Source: Wuchereria bancrofti (Eukaryota > Nematoda > Chromadorea > Rhabditida > Onchocercidae). From it: a stretch of DNA of 64,000 nt. Positions 15,001 to 27,600 of this stretch are shown here, piece after piece. The stretch spans positions 6,247,415 through 6,311,414 of the forward strand of contig SSBO01000007.1 in NCBI GenBank assembly GCA_005281725.1, given 5' to 3'. Within the stretch, counting starts at the first letter, position 1; every line of letters starts with the position of its first letter. Under the pieces are notes generated by a model. The model did not search any database. It saw only the letters and a program-made list of their open reading frames with translations, and was not told where the DNA came from. A program made the translations under genes and the position numbers.

Positions 15001-18000
15001 TGTCAGGGTGTTGATTTAAATCGAAATTATGATTGGCATTATGGTATGGAAGGATCATCTAATGATCCGTGTTCAGAAATTTATCAAGTTAGTTGATGAT
15101 CGTTATCACTTATTATCAAAAATATGTCAAATTCTATTCTTATCACTTGCTAATAATCTATTTATAATTATAAATTGATGAAGCCAATTTTTAAAATATT
15201 TTTTAGCTTATCTAAAAATTTCTGCTCTTGTATTATTAAAATTCAAATTAGTTTTGATATAAAAATGATTGAAATGAAAACTTGCAGTTTCTTTAGTAAA
15301 ATAAAGGAACAAAGGAAAAAATTTTAAATTAAATTTAGTAAAAATTTTTTCAATTAACATTTTGTTAATTATTTCTCTTTTGAAATTTCTGCTTTTAGTT
15401 TATCAAAAAAAGAGGAAGCATAATTGTTGTTTAGAGAAAAAAATTTTTTTTGTATTTTTTTTTATTTTTATATTATTTTGTATTATCTCTTAGTTTTTAA
15501 TGGTATTTTTTCCTATTTTTACATTATTTTACATTGTTTATATTATTTGAAACTATTTGAGAATATTATTTGAAATTCAGATTAATATTATTCATTTATT
15601 ATAAATTGTTTGCAAAACTTGTTTATTCATTTAGAATTATTTTGTTTAAACGCATCTTTTATAGGGTCCATCTGCGTTCAGCGAACCAGAAACACGAGCC
15701 GTTCATCGATTTATTGCTAAACGACGCGATACTATTAAAACATTCCTAACATTTCATAGTTATTCACAAATTTTAATGTATCCATTTGGACATCGTGAAC
15801 AAACATATACATCGGATGTTGATGATTTAGTTAGTGATTTTATCATTTTATCAAATATACATATATGTACGTGCCTGTGTCTGAGTGTTTATATATACGT
15901 ACAAACGTCGAATATTATACTTAATATATTAGTTTTTATTCATTAATTCCATTAATATTAATTTGTTTACTTTTAAACATGACAAAAAAGGGGAAATGTA
16001 GAAAATAATCATTGTAAAAATTTTGTCTAATAATAATGATAATTCAAATGATTGATGAAATAATGTAATATTTAATATATTAATTTATAAACTAAAGTAT
16101 GTGAGAAGGTTAAAGGTCACAATTTTTTTGTAGAAAAGTACGGCAGTGCGAGCAGCAAATGCGTTACGTGCTGCATACGGTACACAATATATCGTAGGTA
16201 CTGGTGCTGATACATTATGTTAGTTTCACTATTTAAAGAAAAAAAACATTTTCTTAAAACTAATTTAAAAAAAAAACTAATGAAACTATTGAAATTGAAA
16301 ATGAATAATCCTAATTAATCTATTCGCCTTTTTTTGTTACCTTACAGAAAACATTATCTAAAGAAATTTTGGCTAAATTTTCAGTTTTATTTAATTAAGG
16401 ATTTCGCAAAATCTTTAATGCAAAATTTTGTTCTTTTCTTTTTTTCAGATCCTGCATCAGGTGGAGCTGAAGATTGGGCAAAAGGTCGAATGGGAATAAA
16501 ATATTCATATTTGTTTGAGCTACGTCCAGATGGTCAAGTTTGGGATGGTTTTTTGCTAGATGAAAGTCAGGTAAAATGAATAATTGAGAAATTTTTATCT
16601 TTTGTTTTTTTCTTTCATTTTTTCTTATTAATATATTTGAGAAACTTGACTTTATTCTTTAGTGTTTTTCAAACTTTATCTCATCAAAACTTATATCTAA
16701 GCATTAATTTTTCCATTTAATTCTAAGAAGGGTTTAAAAAAATTTACTAAAATATTTGAAAGACAAATACATGTGATAAAATATTCATTATCAAGAAATT
16801 TATTACTATCATTAATTGTAATTTTATAGAAATAAAGAAATAAACTTTATATTTCATTGATATTTTCTGAAATAGTTTTTTCGCACTTTTAAATTTTTAA
16901 TTAATTAAAGAATTTGTATGATTTTTTTTTCCAGATAATGCCAACAGCACGTGAAACATTTGAAGCTGTAAAAGTGATTGCTGATCATGCGTCTGCGATG
17001 TTTACACCAAAAAGTTTGCCAAATATAGAAAGGAATAATTCAAAAGGATTGGTATGAAATTAAAATTTGGTTTTTTCCACTTTATTATTCATTTTCCATG
17101 AGATTTAACGATAAATTGATAAAGCAAAAATTATTTTTATAAAATATATTTGAATATTCCTCATAAACTATTTAAAAGTTTGCAAAAACATACTGAAACA
17201 CGTTTACAAATGAATATGTTTTTTTTGCTAATTGAAAATAAATTTGTTGATAGAAAAGAAAGAAAAATGGAACATAAGATAATAAATGCAAGAAAATTAA
17301 AAGCTAGTTTATTTGGATGTAATACTCCAACATGAAGTGGTAAAATTAAGTAAATAGGAAAAAAAGCATAGATAGATGCAGACGAACAAACAAATAAACA
17401 AACAAACAAACAAGAAAACAAATAGACAAAAAAGCAAACAAACAAATAAATAAGCAAGAAACGAATAGGGAAATAAACACACAAATGAAACAAGCAGAGA
17501 AACAAATAAATGAATAAACAAACAGATAAACAAAACAAGCATAGAAACAAGCAATTATTTTTGCGCCAATTTAATTTTATAGGTAAATTCTGTATAATTC
17601 AGAAAATCATTAAATTGCTGATTATTTCAATTTTTTTCTTTTTGAAAAGTAATTGAGATTTGAAAGAAAAAAACACTGCAAAGTATAATCAAGTAAATTA
17701 ATCATACGTGAATATCAGCAAACTTATTAATATATCCTTGCCAACATAAAAAGATCTTTGGTTTGACATTTAAAATAAATGAAATGTAGCGTATACTTGA
17801 ATTTTTGCATGCATAGTAAAAGATTAGTACATTTTAATGAATATAAATTAGATTTAAATTCCCTCAATTTGATAACCTTAACAGATTATTTTATACTTTG
17901 CCTACTTGAACTTTTGTCTTTCCAAAATTATTTCATTCATTCTTTTTTAAGCATCATTATCAGTGGAATAAATGAATAAATAAATAAATAAACGAATAAA

Positions 18001-18867
18001 TGAACAAATAATAATAACAATAATAATATAATGATAATAATAGTAATAAATAATAATAATGATAACAATAAGTTTTATTATAACAATATAATGTTTTTTA
18101 GTTTAATTATAACTTTAATTATAACAATAGCTTTAATTATAATTACAACTTTAATTATAAGTTTAATTATAACAATATAATAGAATCATGATAGTTATCA
18201 TCGTCATTATAATTAAGTAAACAAATTTATCCAATATTTAACATTATGATTTACTTTCAAGAAATGGTCACTTGAGGTTGTCATTTTACGTTTTATTATC
18301 GAATTATAAATGGATAATTCTTTTTTAATGTCTAATTTGTACAAATAATGTTGATTCAATTAAAAAAAGAAGAAAAATGTTGAAAAACGGCCTGAATGAA
18401 TAAAAAATAACTTTAATGACATTGATTATAGGTAAACTAATACTAGTGAAAAACATATAAATAGCCTTAAGCATTGAATAAATTTCGTTTTAAAAATAGC
18501 ATAATTTAATGTTTTAATAAATTCTTTCAAAAAATAAATTTCTCAAATTGATAAAATTATGCCTTCTTTTTTCTCAAATTAATGTAAAAATCAATTTAAT
18601 ATAAAATCGCACATTCTGCTTAATCTTTTTATATTTCATTTTTCATTTCTTTTCTCATATATTTTCCACATTAGTAGTTTCATTTTTATTTTTTCAAAAA
18701 AAAGTTAAAATTTAAAAACATGAAAAATTTTTTAGGTATGTGTTGACAATGAACCATTTTGCGCTTTTTGGGCTCAACATGGTTATTGCGCTAGCTGGGA
18801 AATTATGCGAAGAATTTGCGCACGTTCATGTGGCTTTTGCCATGGAAAATTTAACGCTGCTACGTAA
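9073..18867 (+). CDS. Secreted M14A zinc carboxypeptidase with C-terminal ShK domain (copy 1)
   Basis: Secreted pro-metallocarboxypeptidase that should remove C-terminal residues from peptides outside the cell. Exons: 9073-9257, 9298-9379, 10927-11063, 11900-12122, 12352-12456, 14296-14473, 14972-15087, 15665-15829, 16134-16218, 16449-16570, 16935-17051, 18736-18867 (548 residues). Order: hydrophobic signal segment (about 24-42), propeptide with VYRLNP and IDFWKAP motifs (about 66-140), likely dibasic processing zone near AKRSR, then the peptidase. Zinc ligands are H228 and E231 (HARE) and H373 (HSYSQ). The substrate-binding R293 (WRKNRS), N320/R321 (LNRN) and Y426 (TLYPASGG) are present, as is catalytic E449 (FELRPDG). 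The ShK domain (507-540) has six cysteines. The residue equivalent to bovine CPA 255 is E433, which suggests basic C-terminal preference. Intron 1 is uncertain: the alternative joins 9229 to 9309. Starts at codon 2 or 11 (9103) are also possible. The family is clear; the exact orthologue is not. Confidence 0.93.
12457..14295 (+). other. Intron 5 of carboxypeptidase copy 1 (1.8 kb)
   Basis: This is the longest intron of the gene. It separates the exon ending in IDQ from the one starting LVTKYD. I see no conserved exon or repeat family in it; open frames such as the one at 12749 read as random AT-rich translation. A patch near 13160-13215 carries several ACGT cores (for example TGACGTGAA), unusual for the surroundings, but their role is unknown. 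Confidence 0.6.
17380..17545. repeat. AAAC/AAAT-rich low-complexity tract in intron 11 of copy 1
   Basis: Degenerate CAAA/TAAA tetranucleotides (AAACAAACAAACAAAC and variants) extend over about 165 bp between the peptidase exon and the ShK exon. The complementary strand reads as a Cys/Leu/Phe-rich pseudo-peptide, which is a by-product of the repeat. Confidence 0.8.
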
Positions 18868-18989
18868 ACGATGAGTTGGACTATTTCAAATAATTTAGAA
18901 TATTTTCAGATTAGAAAAATATTTTGTCTAATATTACAAAGTATCAATTAAAGTACAAATTCACAGTTTTTTTTCAAATTCTTTTTTTA

Positions 18990-19087
18990 TTTTGTTTCCA
19001 ATTGTACTTAATTAGAACGCTTTTTTTTTTCAAGTCTCTCAGCAATATTCTTTGCTCTTTTGTTTCCAATTGTACTTAATTAGAGCG
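18990..19087. repeat. Direct duplication with TTTTGTTTCCAATTGTAC core
   Basis: A block of about 32 bp (TTTTGTTTCCAATTGTAC then TTAATTAGA.CGCT) occurs twice, at about 18992 and 19060, with one A/G difference. It sits about 125 bp downstream of the stop codon of copy 1 and runs directly into a hairpin. Confidence 0.85.
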
Positions 19088-19090
19088 CTT

Positions 19091-19122
19091 AATTTAACAT
19101 TATTAGAAAATAATGTTAAATT
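19091..19122. repeat. Perfect 14-bp inverted repeat with 4-base loop
   Basis: The left arm AATTTAACATTATT (19091-19104), loop AGAA and right arm AATAATGTTAAATT (19109-19122) are exactly complementary. The element lies about 220 bp after the stop of copy 1, so it could form an RNA hairpin in a long 3' UTR or be the relic of a small palindromic element. Confidence 0.85.
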
Positions 19123-21573
19123 AAAATGTTAAATTAAGCACAAATAAGAATTAGAAAAGGTTTACTTTGTAAATCGAATAGTTTCGTAATTCATAATACT
19201 GCATGTTTAATTAATTTAATTAACATAAAACAAAAAAGATATTAAACATTAAGAATTACACAAATAGGAATTAAGCGCATTTGTCATAAGTGTATCTTTT
19301 TTCATCGCTTTTTTAAAATTCTATTCTGTTTTTTGAAATCATGCAAATAATCGATTATTATAATTACTTGACTTTTTGCTACTTTCATGATCACAAAATG
19401 CTTTAATGATTATTTTTTTGTCTCCTCTTGATGATAATTTTGGAATAAAATGGTGTAATCGAAGAAGAAAACAAGTTGAAATTATAAAATTTGTAATAAT
19501 TTAAGGTAAAAATAAAAAAACGAAAAAATGGAAGAATAAAACAAAGAATAAAAAAATGACATTATGGAAAACAATTTTAGGAAAAAAATTTTTTAAAATA
19601 AATTAAAAATAAACATCAATTTTTGATGTGACAAAAATGTTCATCTCTCACTCATATCATTGTCAATTTAATAATTCACTTAATTTCTCTTTTCTTTTTT
19701 TTGTTTTTTAGTTGATCATTTGATATATGTGATCACCCGAATAGGTAGAAAAAAAAAATTTCGTATGTTACACGTGGAATTGTAATAGGTTATCATTATG
19801 AGATAAAATTTATCCATTAATTATCACATAGATAATTTTACAAGTTAAAAATCATTAAGAGCAACTAGTAGTGTTTCATATGTTACTAGTAAGTTTGAGT
19901 CATCAGCTCATGTTGTTTACTTAAATTTTTTTAAGGTAAATTTGCTAGGTAACGTATGGCAATTAAGGTAACGTATGGGAAAATTGGCAATATTTCTTTT
20001 CTTTATTTATTCATTTTTTTTTTTTTTGAAAAAACAAAGATGCTTTTTCTTTTCCTACTTTTTGTTGGAAAGAACCAATTTCCTTTAAAAAAATATTAAA
20101 AAATAATTATTTTAATTAAATGGACAATGAATTATTTGTTTGTTCAGTAAATTTATTTCACTAATAATTTATTTTAAAAAAAAAGGATAGAAATAAAAAA
20201 TTACGCTAATATTTTTATTCCTATAAAATAAAATTAAGTGTTAAATTATTCGATATGTTTTTTTTGTAATTATAGCAGTAAACAATGAGATTAGCAAATT
20301 TTTTTAAAGTAAAATTTCAAAGTGTTAATAAAAATGTCCAAAATGGCAGAGATATTTTTATTAAAATTTTATTTCAATAATTATTATTATTTCATTAAAA
20401 TGTATTGCAATAAAATATTATAATGATACCGGAAATTTTAATTGTTCTGGAAAATTATATTATTCAGCGATACCGGAAATATTATTTTTTCCTTAATATC
20501 GATTTATCATCTTTCGTTTCGTTATCATTAAACATGAAAATGTCATAATCATTTTTTAAAAAAATGGTAGAGAGAAAAAGAATTGTATTTTGTTGTTTGT
20601 TATCATTGTTTTACAAAAACTTTAACTTTTTTTTCAAAATAAGTAAATGATATAAAAATTATTGTTAATATAAAAATTGTTGGAATTTGTCTTCTTTTTT
20701 TGTTTTTGGATAAACAAAAATTTTTTAAATTTTAAACAAATATTCATACATATATTTAATATATATTTAAATGATCAGAAAAAAATTGTATTTTTCCTAT
20801 TAATAAGTAATAAATAATATTGCTGAAATTCAAATTTGATTTTTTTTAATGATTTTTAAGAATTAATTGAAAATAAAATATTTTCTGCTTATCGTATTGC
20901 TATCACTACCATATGGCTACCGTACTTTCGTACTACTACCATATTTTATTTGCTTTTTTTTTTTTTGCTCGCTTCTCAAATATATAACATTTTAGTGATT
21001 TCATTAAGATAAGTTAAATTACGCAACATTATCATCATTATACCATTATCATTATATTGTCATCATCATTATCATCCATTGATATGTAATTGTAGCGTTC
21101 GTTTGTCATCTTCGGCGACATTTATCATCGATCATTAGAAATTGCCACCAGTTCGTGTTCAGCAAAAGGCAATCGTCATTTCTTATCTCTTTTGTCATTC
21201 ATTCATTTTATTTGATTTCATTTCATTTCATTCATTCTATCCCTAATCTTTACTTTTCTCCCTTTTTACTTCTTCCCATTTCATTCATTTATTCATTCTT
21301 CCTTCTCTTTTCCTCCTTCTTCAAATTCACCGAATATTTTTACGACTGGTTATTATTATCATTATTATAATCATTATTATCATTTCATTATCACGATAAT
21401 ATTTTCCATTACTTTCAGTAGGTAATTTATTTATTTTTAAAGCTATTACCATTATTACTACTACTACTAATACTGCCACTACCACTATTATTGCGTGATA
21501 AAATTGTTGCGATTGAAAATTGTCAAATAGCATTGCTGTTGTTGTTGATTGAGTAGTGGCGGTGATGATGATG

Positions 21574-21655
21574 GTAGGAGGCGGTGTTTGTGATTAATAA
21601 TTAGCTAAGGAGGCGGTATTGGCACGGATGACGATCATTTCTTACTACAATATTT
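21574..21655 (+). promoter_or_regulatory. GC-richer leader/promoter block before copy 2
   Basis: AGGAGGCGGT appears at about 21574 and again near 21608 within a block much less AT-rich than its surroundings, ending right at the ATG at 21656. This is suggestive of a transcribed leader or proximal promoter. The assignment rests on position and composition only. Confidence 0.3.
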
Positions 21656-24600
21656 ATGGCGCAACAACACAAGCGGCAACAACAACAAAAACAATTAATC
21701 ATTACATTCTGTATATTACTGATAAGTTTAAATCAAATAACAATAACAATAGCTGATAATAATATATCATACAATGATAATGATATTGTTTACGATGACA
21801 ATAGCAGCTACAATAACAACAACGACAATAATGACAACAACACTATCAATATTAATTATGTTGCTAATGAGCGTTATTCAGTTCTACGATTACGTACCAC
21901 TGATCTCAATCAATTCTTATCTGTAAAAAAATTGATCGATTCATCCATTGATCTCAAAGTAAGTATATCTTTTTTTTTTTTTACTAATTGACTTAAAATA
22001 AAATTTATTTTGCTTTTTTCATTCTTCGAACAAAAAAAAAAAACGAAGAAAAATTAAATATAAATTAAGAAATTTCATAAGTTAAAATATAACGGAAAAA
22101 GTGAAGAAATAACGAGGAAAAAATGAAGAAAACATCAAAATTGGTTAACTTTTAAAAATTAAAAATTCGAAGTTAATTTTAAATTCGAAGTTTCAACTTT
22201 ATTTATAGATTAAAATTCTATTTCCATATTAATAAAAGAAGTGTTCATAAATCAAAAATTACATTTTACAATGTTCTATAAATTGTTGAATCAATTTATT
22301 AACAGAAATAAGAAATTTTAAAACATTTCAAAAATTTGATAGTAACAATGATTATTTGGCTTAGAGAAAGCTAGAAGTACTAATTTGCATAATTTCAACA
22401 TTATTCCCATTTATTCGCTCAATAATTTAGCAATATAAGTGAGCAATTTTCATGGATAAATGAAATTTAATAAATATTAATTTAACGAATAAAAATTATT
22501 TCCGAAATTATTTTATTAATTAGAAAAAGAATTCGAATTAAGTTTCATTATATAAGTTAAATTATAATAATTATTTTTCTGTCATAATTTTTAATTATTG
22601 TGAAACATTCAGACAAATTATACTATTTGGAGTAACAAAATAAATTGTAAGTAAAAATTGAATAATTGTTCAAACTAATGAAACGATAACTCTAATAGGA
22701 TATTTTAACACATTTAAGTATTACTTTAAAAATTTTCCTGTCTAATTCATCTTTGGGAAATTTTTCATTTATTTGATTTTTGTGAGTCTCTGATAATCTT
22801 TTACTTGCTAAATAATTTTTGTTAAATAATCTATTTATTAAATAATTATTAAATAATTGAAAAGTCTTTTGCTTATTATATTTTTGAGAATTTCCTTATT
22901 AAATGATTGAGAAATATATCGTTTACTTCATTTTAATATTGATATAGTAGTAATAAAGTAACTTTTACCTAAAATAATGCTTTTTAAATTTGATACAATT
23001 TTGCTTATAACTAAATTAATCTGTTTAAAATTTTTTTGATTATCTTAGATTATCTATTATTGTGTTTTAAAAACAGAAAAAATTTTAATCATTTATATAA
23101 ATGCTATTTTTATTGCTAATGAATAATATTTATTTGCCAAATAAAATTTCCAATTAAAATTTAGATTAAGCAAAATATTTGTATCAAATTATCAAATATC
23201 AAATTTGATCAAATTTTATAACTAATGATTAATAGGAAGTTCAGACAAAAAGAAAGCAAATTTTTTAATTTATTTATTTCATTATTTTTCACTTACATTT
23301 CTTTTTTATAATGAAGTAATATAAATTTCAGAACTTTTTAACAAAACTTCAATTTTTTTTTTAAGACATTATGGGTTGAAATTCGTCTTAAAATTTATTT
23401 CCTTGCATTAAAAAAAAAGAAATTTCAAATTTATTTTCATTTATTCCCTTTCATTTTATCTTTCAAATTTCTATGTATTTTTCAAATTTTTATTTGTGCC
23501 ACAATCATTAAATTTTTTTTCCATTAAAAATTTTCATTTTTTTTTTTAATTTGGTCAGATTTCCATTGTTTGTTCCCTTTTTCTTCTTTTTTTTCTTTCC
23601 TTTCTTTTTTTTTGTTCTTTTAAAAATTATTTTTTATTAATTAATTTGCTGTCATACTTTGATTAGATTTTTAGTTTAATTTTTTTTATTTTTCTTTCAA
23701 ATTTCACTTTCTTTTGAATGCAGTTTACATTCCCACTTCATTCATCATATTTAATTTCATTAAATAATTCCATTAACCTTCCGATCATTCCAAAAAATAT
23801 TTCAACAACAGAAAATCATAATAAAATTGATTAGAAAAATTGTCACATTAAAAATATAAATTATAATATTTCGTTCTTCCATACGAGAATGAAAAAAAAA
23901 GAGAAAATCAATTAAAAAATAGCAAAATATTTAAAAATTGATATGCATATTATTTCATATTTAATTTCATTAAAAATTAAATTATCAATTAGTAAAGATA
24001 AGATATTAGATATATTTTGGAAATTTTGAAAAAAAAAAATGAAGTGAAATTATTTGCTGGCAGAAAACCAAAAGAAAGGACGACGAAGAGAAAAGAAAGA
24101 AATATGGGTGTGAAATGAAAGAAAAAAAGTAATATTATTAAATAAAAATTAAGTAATATTATTAAATTGAAAGCAATGTCATTAAATTAAAATTAATTAA
24201 ATAAAAATTAAATTAATATGCAAATTTTTAGGTAAATTTTTGGAAAATAGCACGAAATATAAATGATGTAACTGACGTGATGGTACCAGCAAGTACGATG
24301 AAAAAAGTTTTGCATTTATTAAACGACGGAAATGTTAATGTAACTGTTACTATTCCGGATGTTGAACGGTTAATTTTTTTTTTTTTTTAATTCCTTTTTC
24401 TTTTTTTTTTTTTTGAATATTACGAATTGAATTAATTATTTATCAAAAAACTCGTTTTTTAATTCCCAAAAAAAATTTTTTTTTTCTGTTTTTGAAATTT
24501 ATTTGTCTTTTATTTCTTTTTTTAAATGTATTTTCCACTACTTCGAGCGTAATTCCTTTAATCAGTTTTTTTTGTTTGTTCAAATTTGAAAGTGCAGAAA

Positions 24601-27600
24601 TGATAAATTATCAGAAGTGATAAATTATTTGAAATTCTGTTTGGAGTTTGAAAAATAAGAAAAAGACAAGAAAGAAACATTACAAGCATTTGAATTAAAA
24701 TTTGATTATTCAATTATTAAGTGATAGTATTTTTAATGAGTATTTAAAAATTAAACAATTAATTGCAAACAAAAAAAAACTATTAAAAACTATTAGTAAT
24801 GAAAAACCGAGTATTACAATAAAGTATAAAATAATTTATTAATTATTAGAGTTTTTTTATTTGTGATCGCATCTATTTATTTTTCTTATTTTTTATTTTT
24901 TTCGCGTTATTTTTTAAATTTTTTCAAATTTTGTTATTTTTTCAATCCTTTTAAAATTTGTTTATTTATTACTCAATCATTCATAATACACATTCAAATG
25001 TTCAAAAATTATTTGTCATTAAATTTATTATCATTTATCATTTATTTATCTGTCAACAATATTTATCTTATTAATTACAAACAACTTATTCAATAAAAAT
25101 TTTCTCACTCATTTATCATTTCATTTTTTATCTTTTTTAAGAAAAATGACAGAAGAAAAAAAAACAAAGAGCAAAATTTTTGAAAAAGAAAAAGAAGGCA
25201 AATATAAAAGATAAAAATGATGAATGGAAAATGATTTAACCAAAAAAAAAATTTTTTTTCTTTTTCTCCTTTCTTGATAAAAATAAAAACTTGTTTTTGG
25301 TTTGTCTTTTTAACAAATTACATTGATAAGAACCGGACGTTAAAAATGATTGCATTATGTGTAAGATGATCAGTGATAAATAATGAATTCATATTGACAG
25401 ATGATAAGTGATAAATGTTGAATTGATATTGATAAATAGAAGACAGATAAGAATCGAAAGAGAAAAAATGTACGAATTTATTCAATTTGAATTAAAGTAC
25501 CGAGTGTAAAACATTATTTTAAAAAAAAATTTAATGATAATTGATAATAATGATAAAGAATATTTATAAATAATAATGAAAGACGAAAATGGATATTTTA
25601 ATAATTAATAATGAAAGATGTTTATAACTAACTTTGATAAAAAAATTGTATGAATTAGACGAAAGTTTTTTTTCTTTTTTTTTTGCTTCAAAATTTGTAG
25701 TGATTTAATAAAATCGAATTAAAATACTAAATGTAAAACATTGTTTACAAATAGAAAAAGAATATTTACATTCTTTATTTATCAAATTTATATAATTATG
25801 AATTAATAATTAATAATTTTAATGTAATTAATAATAATTAATAATTTTTGTATAGTTGTGAATTAATAATTAGTGAGAATTAATAATTAATAATTGTTCA
25901 TTTTTTCACTTATTTTTTCATTTCTTGATTTTTGATCATTCAAATAATTGAACTTTAAATTAAAATTTTAAATTTATAAAAGTTTTTTTTTTTTCTATTA
26001 TAGATTAATTATAAAACGGGAGAAAAAAAATGGCACATTTGAGCAGCAGCAACGTTATCGAGATGATTCCGGTTCAATATCAGGAAGATCAATTATTGAA
26101 TTTAATAAATATGATTTTTATTCATATGGTTCATATAACGAAATGATGAAATGGTTACGATCATTAGCGAGAAAATATCCGGAATTTGTACGGAATATAT
26201 CAATTGGAAAATCGCATGAAAAACGTAGTATTGATGGTTTAGAGGTTTGTGATAAATAAATTTTCCGGTTGTAATATTTTTCATTTTTTTTATTGCTTAC
26301 AAAAAATTTTGCTAATCAAAAAGTTGCATCGAAAAATCTTATTCGATAAAATTGTAATTTGCTTGATTTGCTTCCGGTATATCACTTCGGTTTCCGGTAT
26401 ATCCAAGATAAATCATATTAATTAAAAGACAATGTAGTTTTTTCTTTTTTTTAAAGTAGTAACCTAATTTTTCTTATTTATCTGTTTCAGTTATTCTTAA
26501 ATTAATTAACAGTTTGTTATTATTATTATTCTTTTGTTTTATTTTTTTTTTTGCTCATAAATTTTATAAGTCTAAATTTATAAATTTAGAAAATGAAATT
26601 TAGAACAATTTATATATAGCTTGTTTTAAATTTAATTCTGTATTGAAAATTTGTTTGAAAGCATAAATGACGATGCCAAAATCGATTAACAATAAAATTT
26701 GCTAATTCAAACTATCAATTAATTAAAAATCTAAATTGATAAAAATAAGTTTTTAATAATTTCAGAAAAATAAAAATGGCAAAATATTTAAAAAAAATTT
26801 TTTTTTTTTCATTTAACAGCAACAACACATGCATTCCTTTCAAACCTGATATGTTTTTGTTTAATAAACAAAAAAGACAACAAAACACTGATAAGATCAA
26901 AATTGATTAACAACAAGTTCACTCATCTAAATTATCAGTTAATTTGATTTTTAATAAATTAATCGAAACAAAAAAAGAAAAAAATGTCACAAAAAATTCA
27001 ATTTTTCATTTTGATCAAAATTTCTTCACTTCATTTTAATTTTTTTCTGTCTTTTTTTTGTTTTTATTCTTTTTAAATCTTTGCCTAAATTGCACCAATA
27101 TATTCCTTTTTTTCTTTTTTTTCCTATCTACCAAAATAACCGGTAACTATGAGCGGTACAATCGGATTCATTCATCCGTTTTTTTTTTTTTTTTAACAAT
27201 CTCATTTATTCGTTATCAATCTATCATTCCATTTTCTTTCATTTCAAATTTGGCAAACATGTATTTAAATTTTCAAAAATTTCATTAAAGAATAAAAAGA
27301 AAGAAAAAATTTTCAGGATGACAATTAATACAAAAAAAAAAAAAAAATCAAATCGTAAAAATTTTAAGCAAAACTTGATCAAACACTAAATGGATCCAAA
27401 TTTGATTTATATATGTGAAATGAAAAAATGAAATACAAATAAGTGAAATAATTTTAAAGAAAATCAAAAATAGAATAAAAAATAAAAATAATGAAATGAT
27501 TTTAGAAACGATCATAAAATGGAATTCAAATAATGAGAAAAATTATAGAAAGATCAAAAAATGGAGTAGAAATAGTGAAATAATTTTAGAAGAAACAAAA

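Larger units (their letters stand above)
18868..21655. other. Intergenic region between the two carboxypeptidases
   Basis: It begins with the 3' flank of copy 1. It contains a 68-bp spaced direct duplication (about 18990-19087), a perfect hairpin (19091-19122), a TACCGTAC-type patch (20890-20945) and a TATATAA-like element at about 20980-20987. A somewhat more GC-rich block of about 110 bp lies just before the next start, with AGGAGGCGGT occurring twice (near 21574 and 21608). That block is the best candidate for the promoter or leader of copy 2. No exon was seen. Confidence 0.6.

Noticed and set aside
17161..17554. Minus-strand Cys/Leu/Phe-rich open frames resembling membrane peptides
   Set aside because: They are by-products of the AAAC/AAAT low-complexity tract in an intron.
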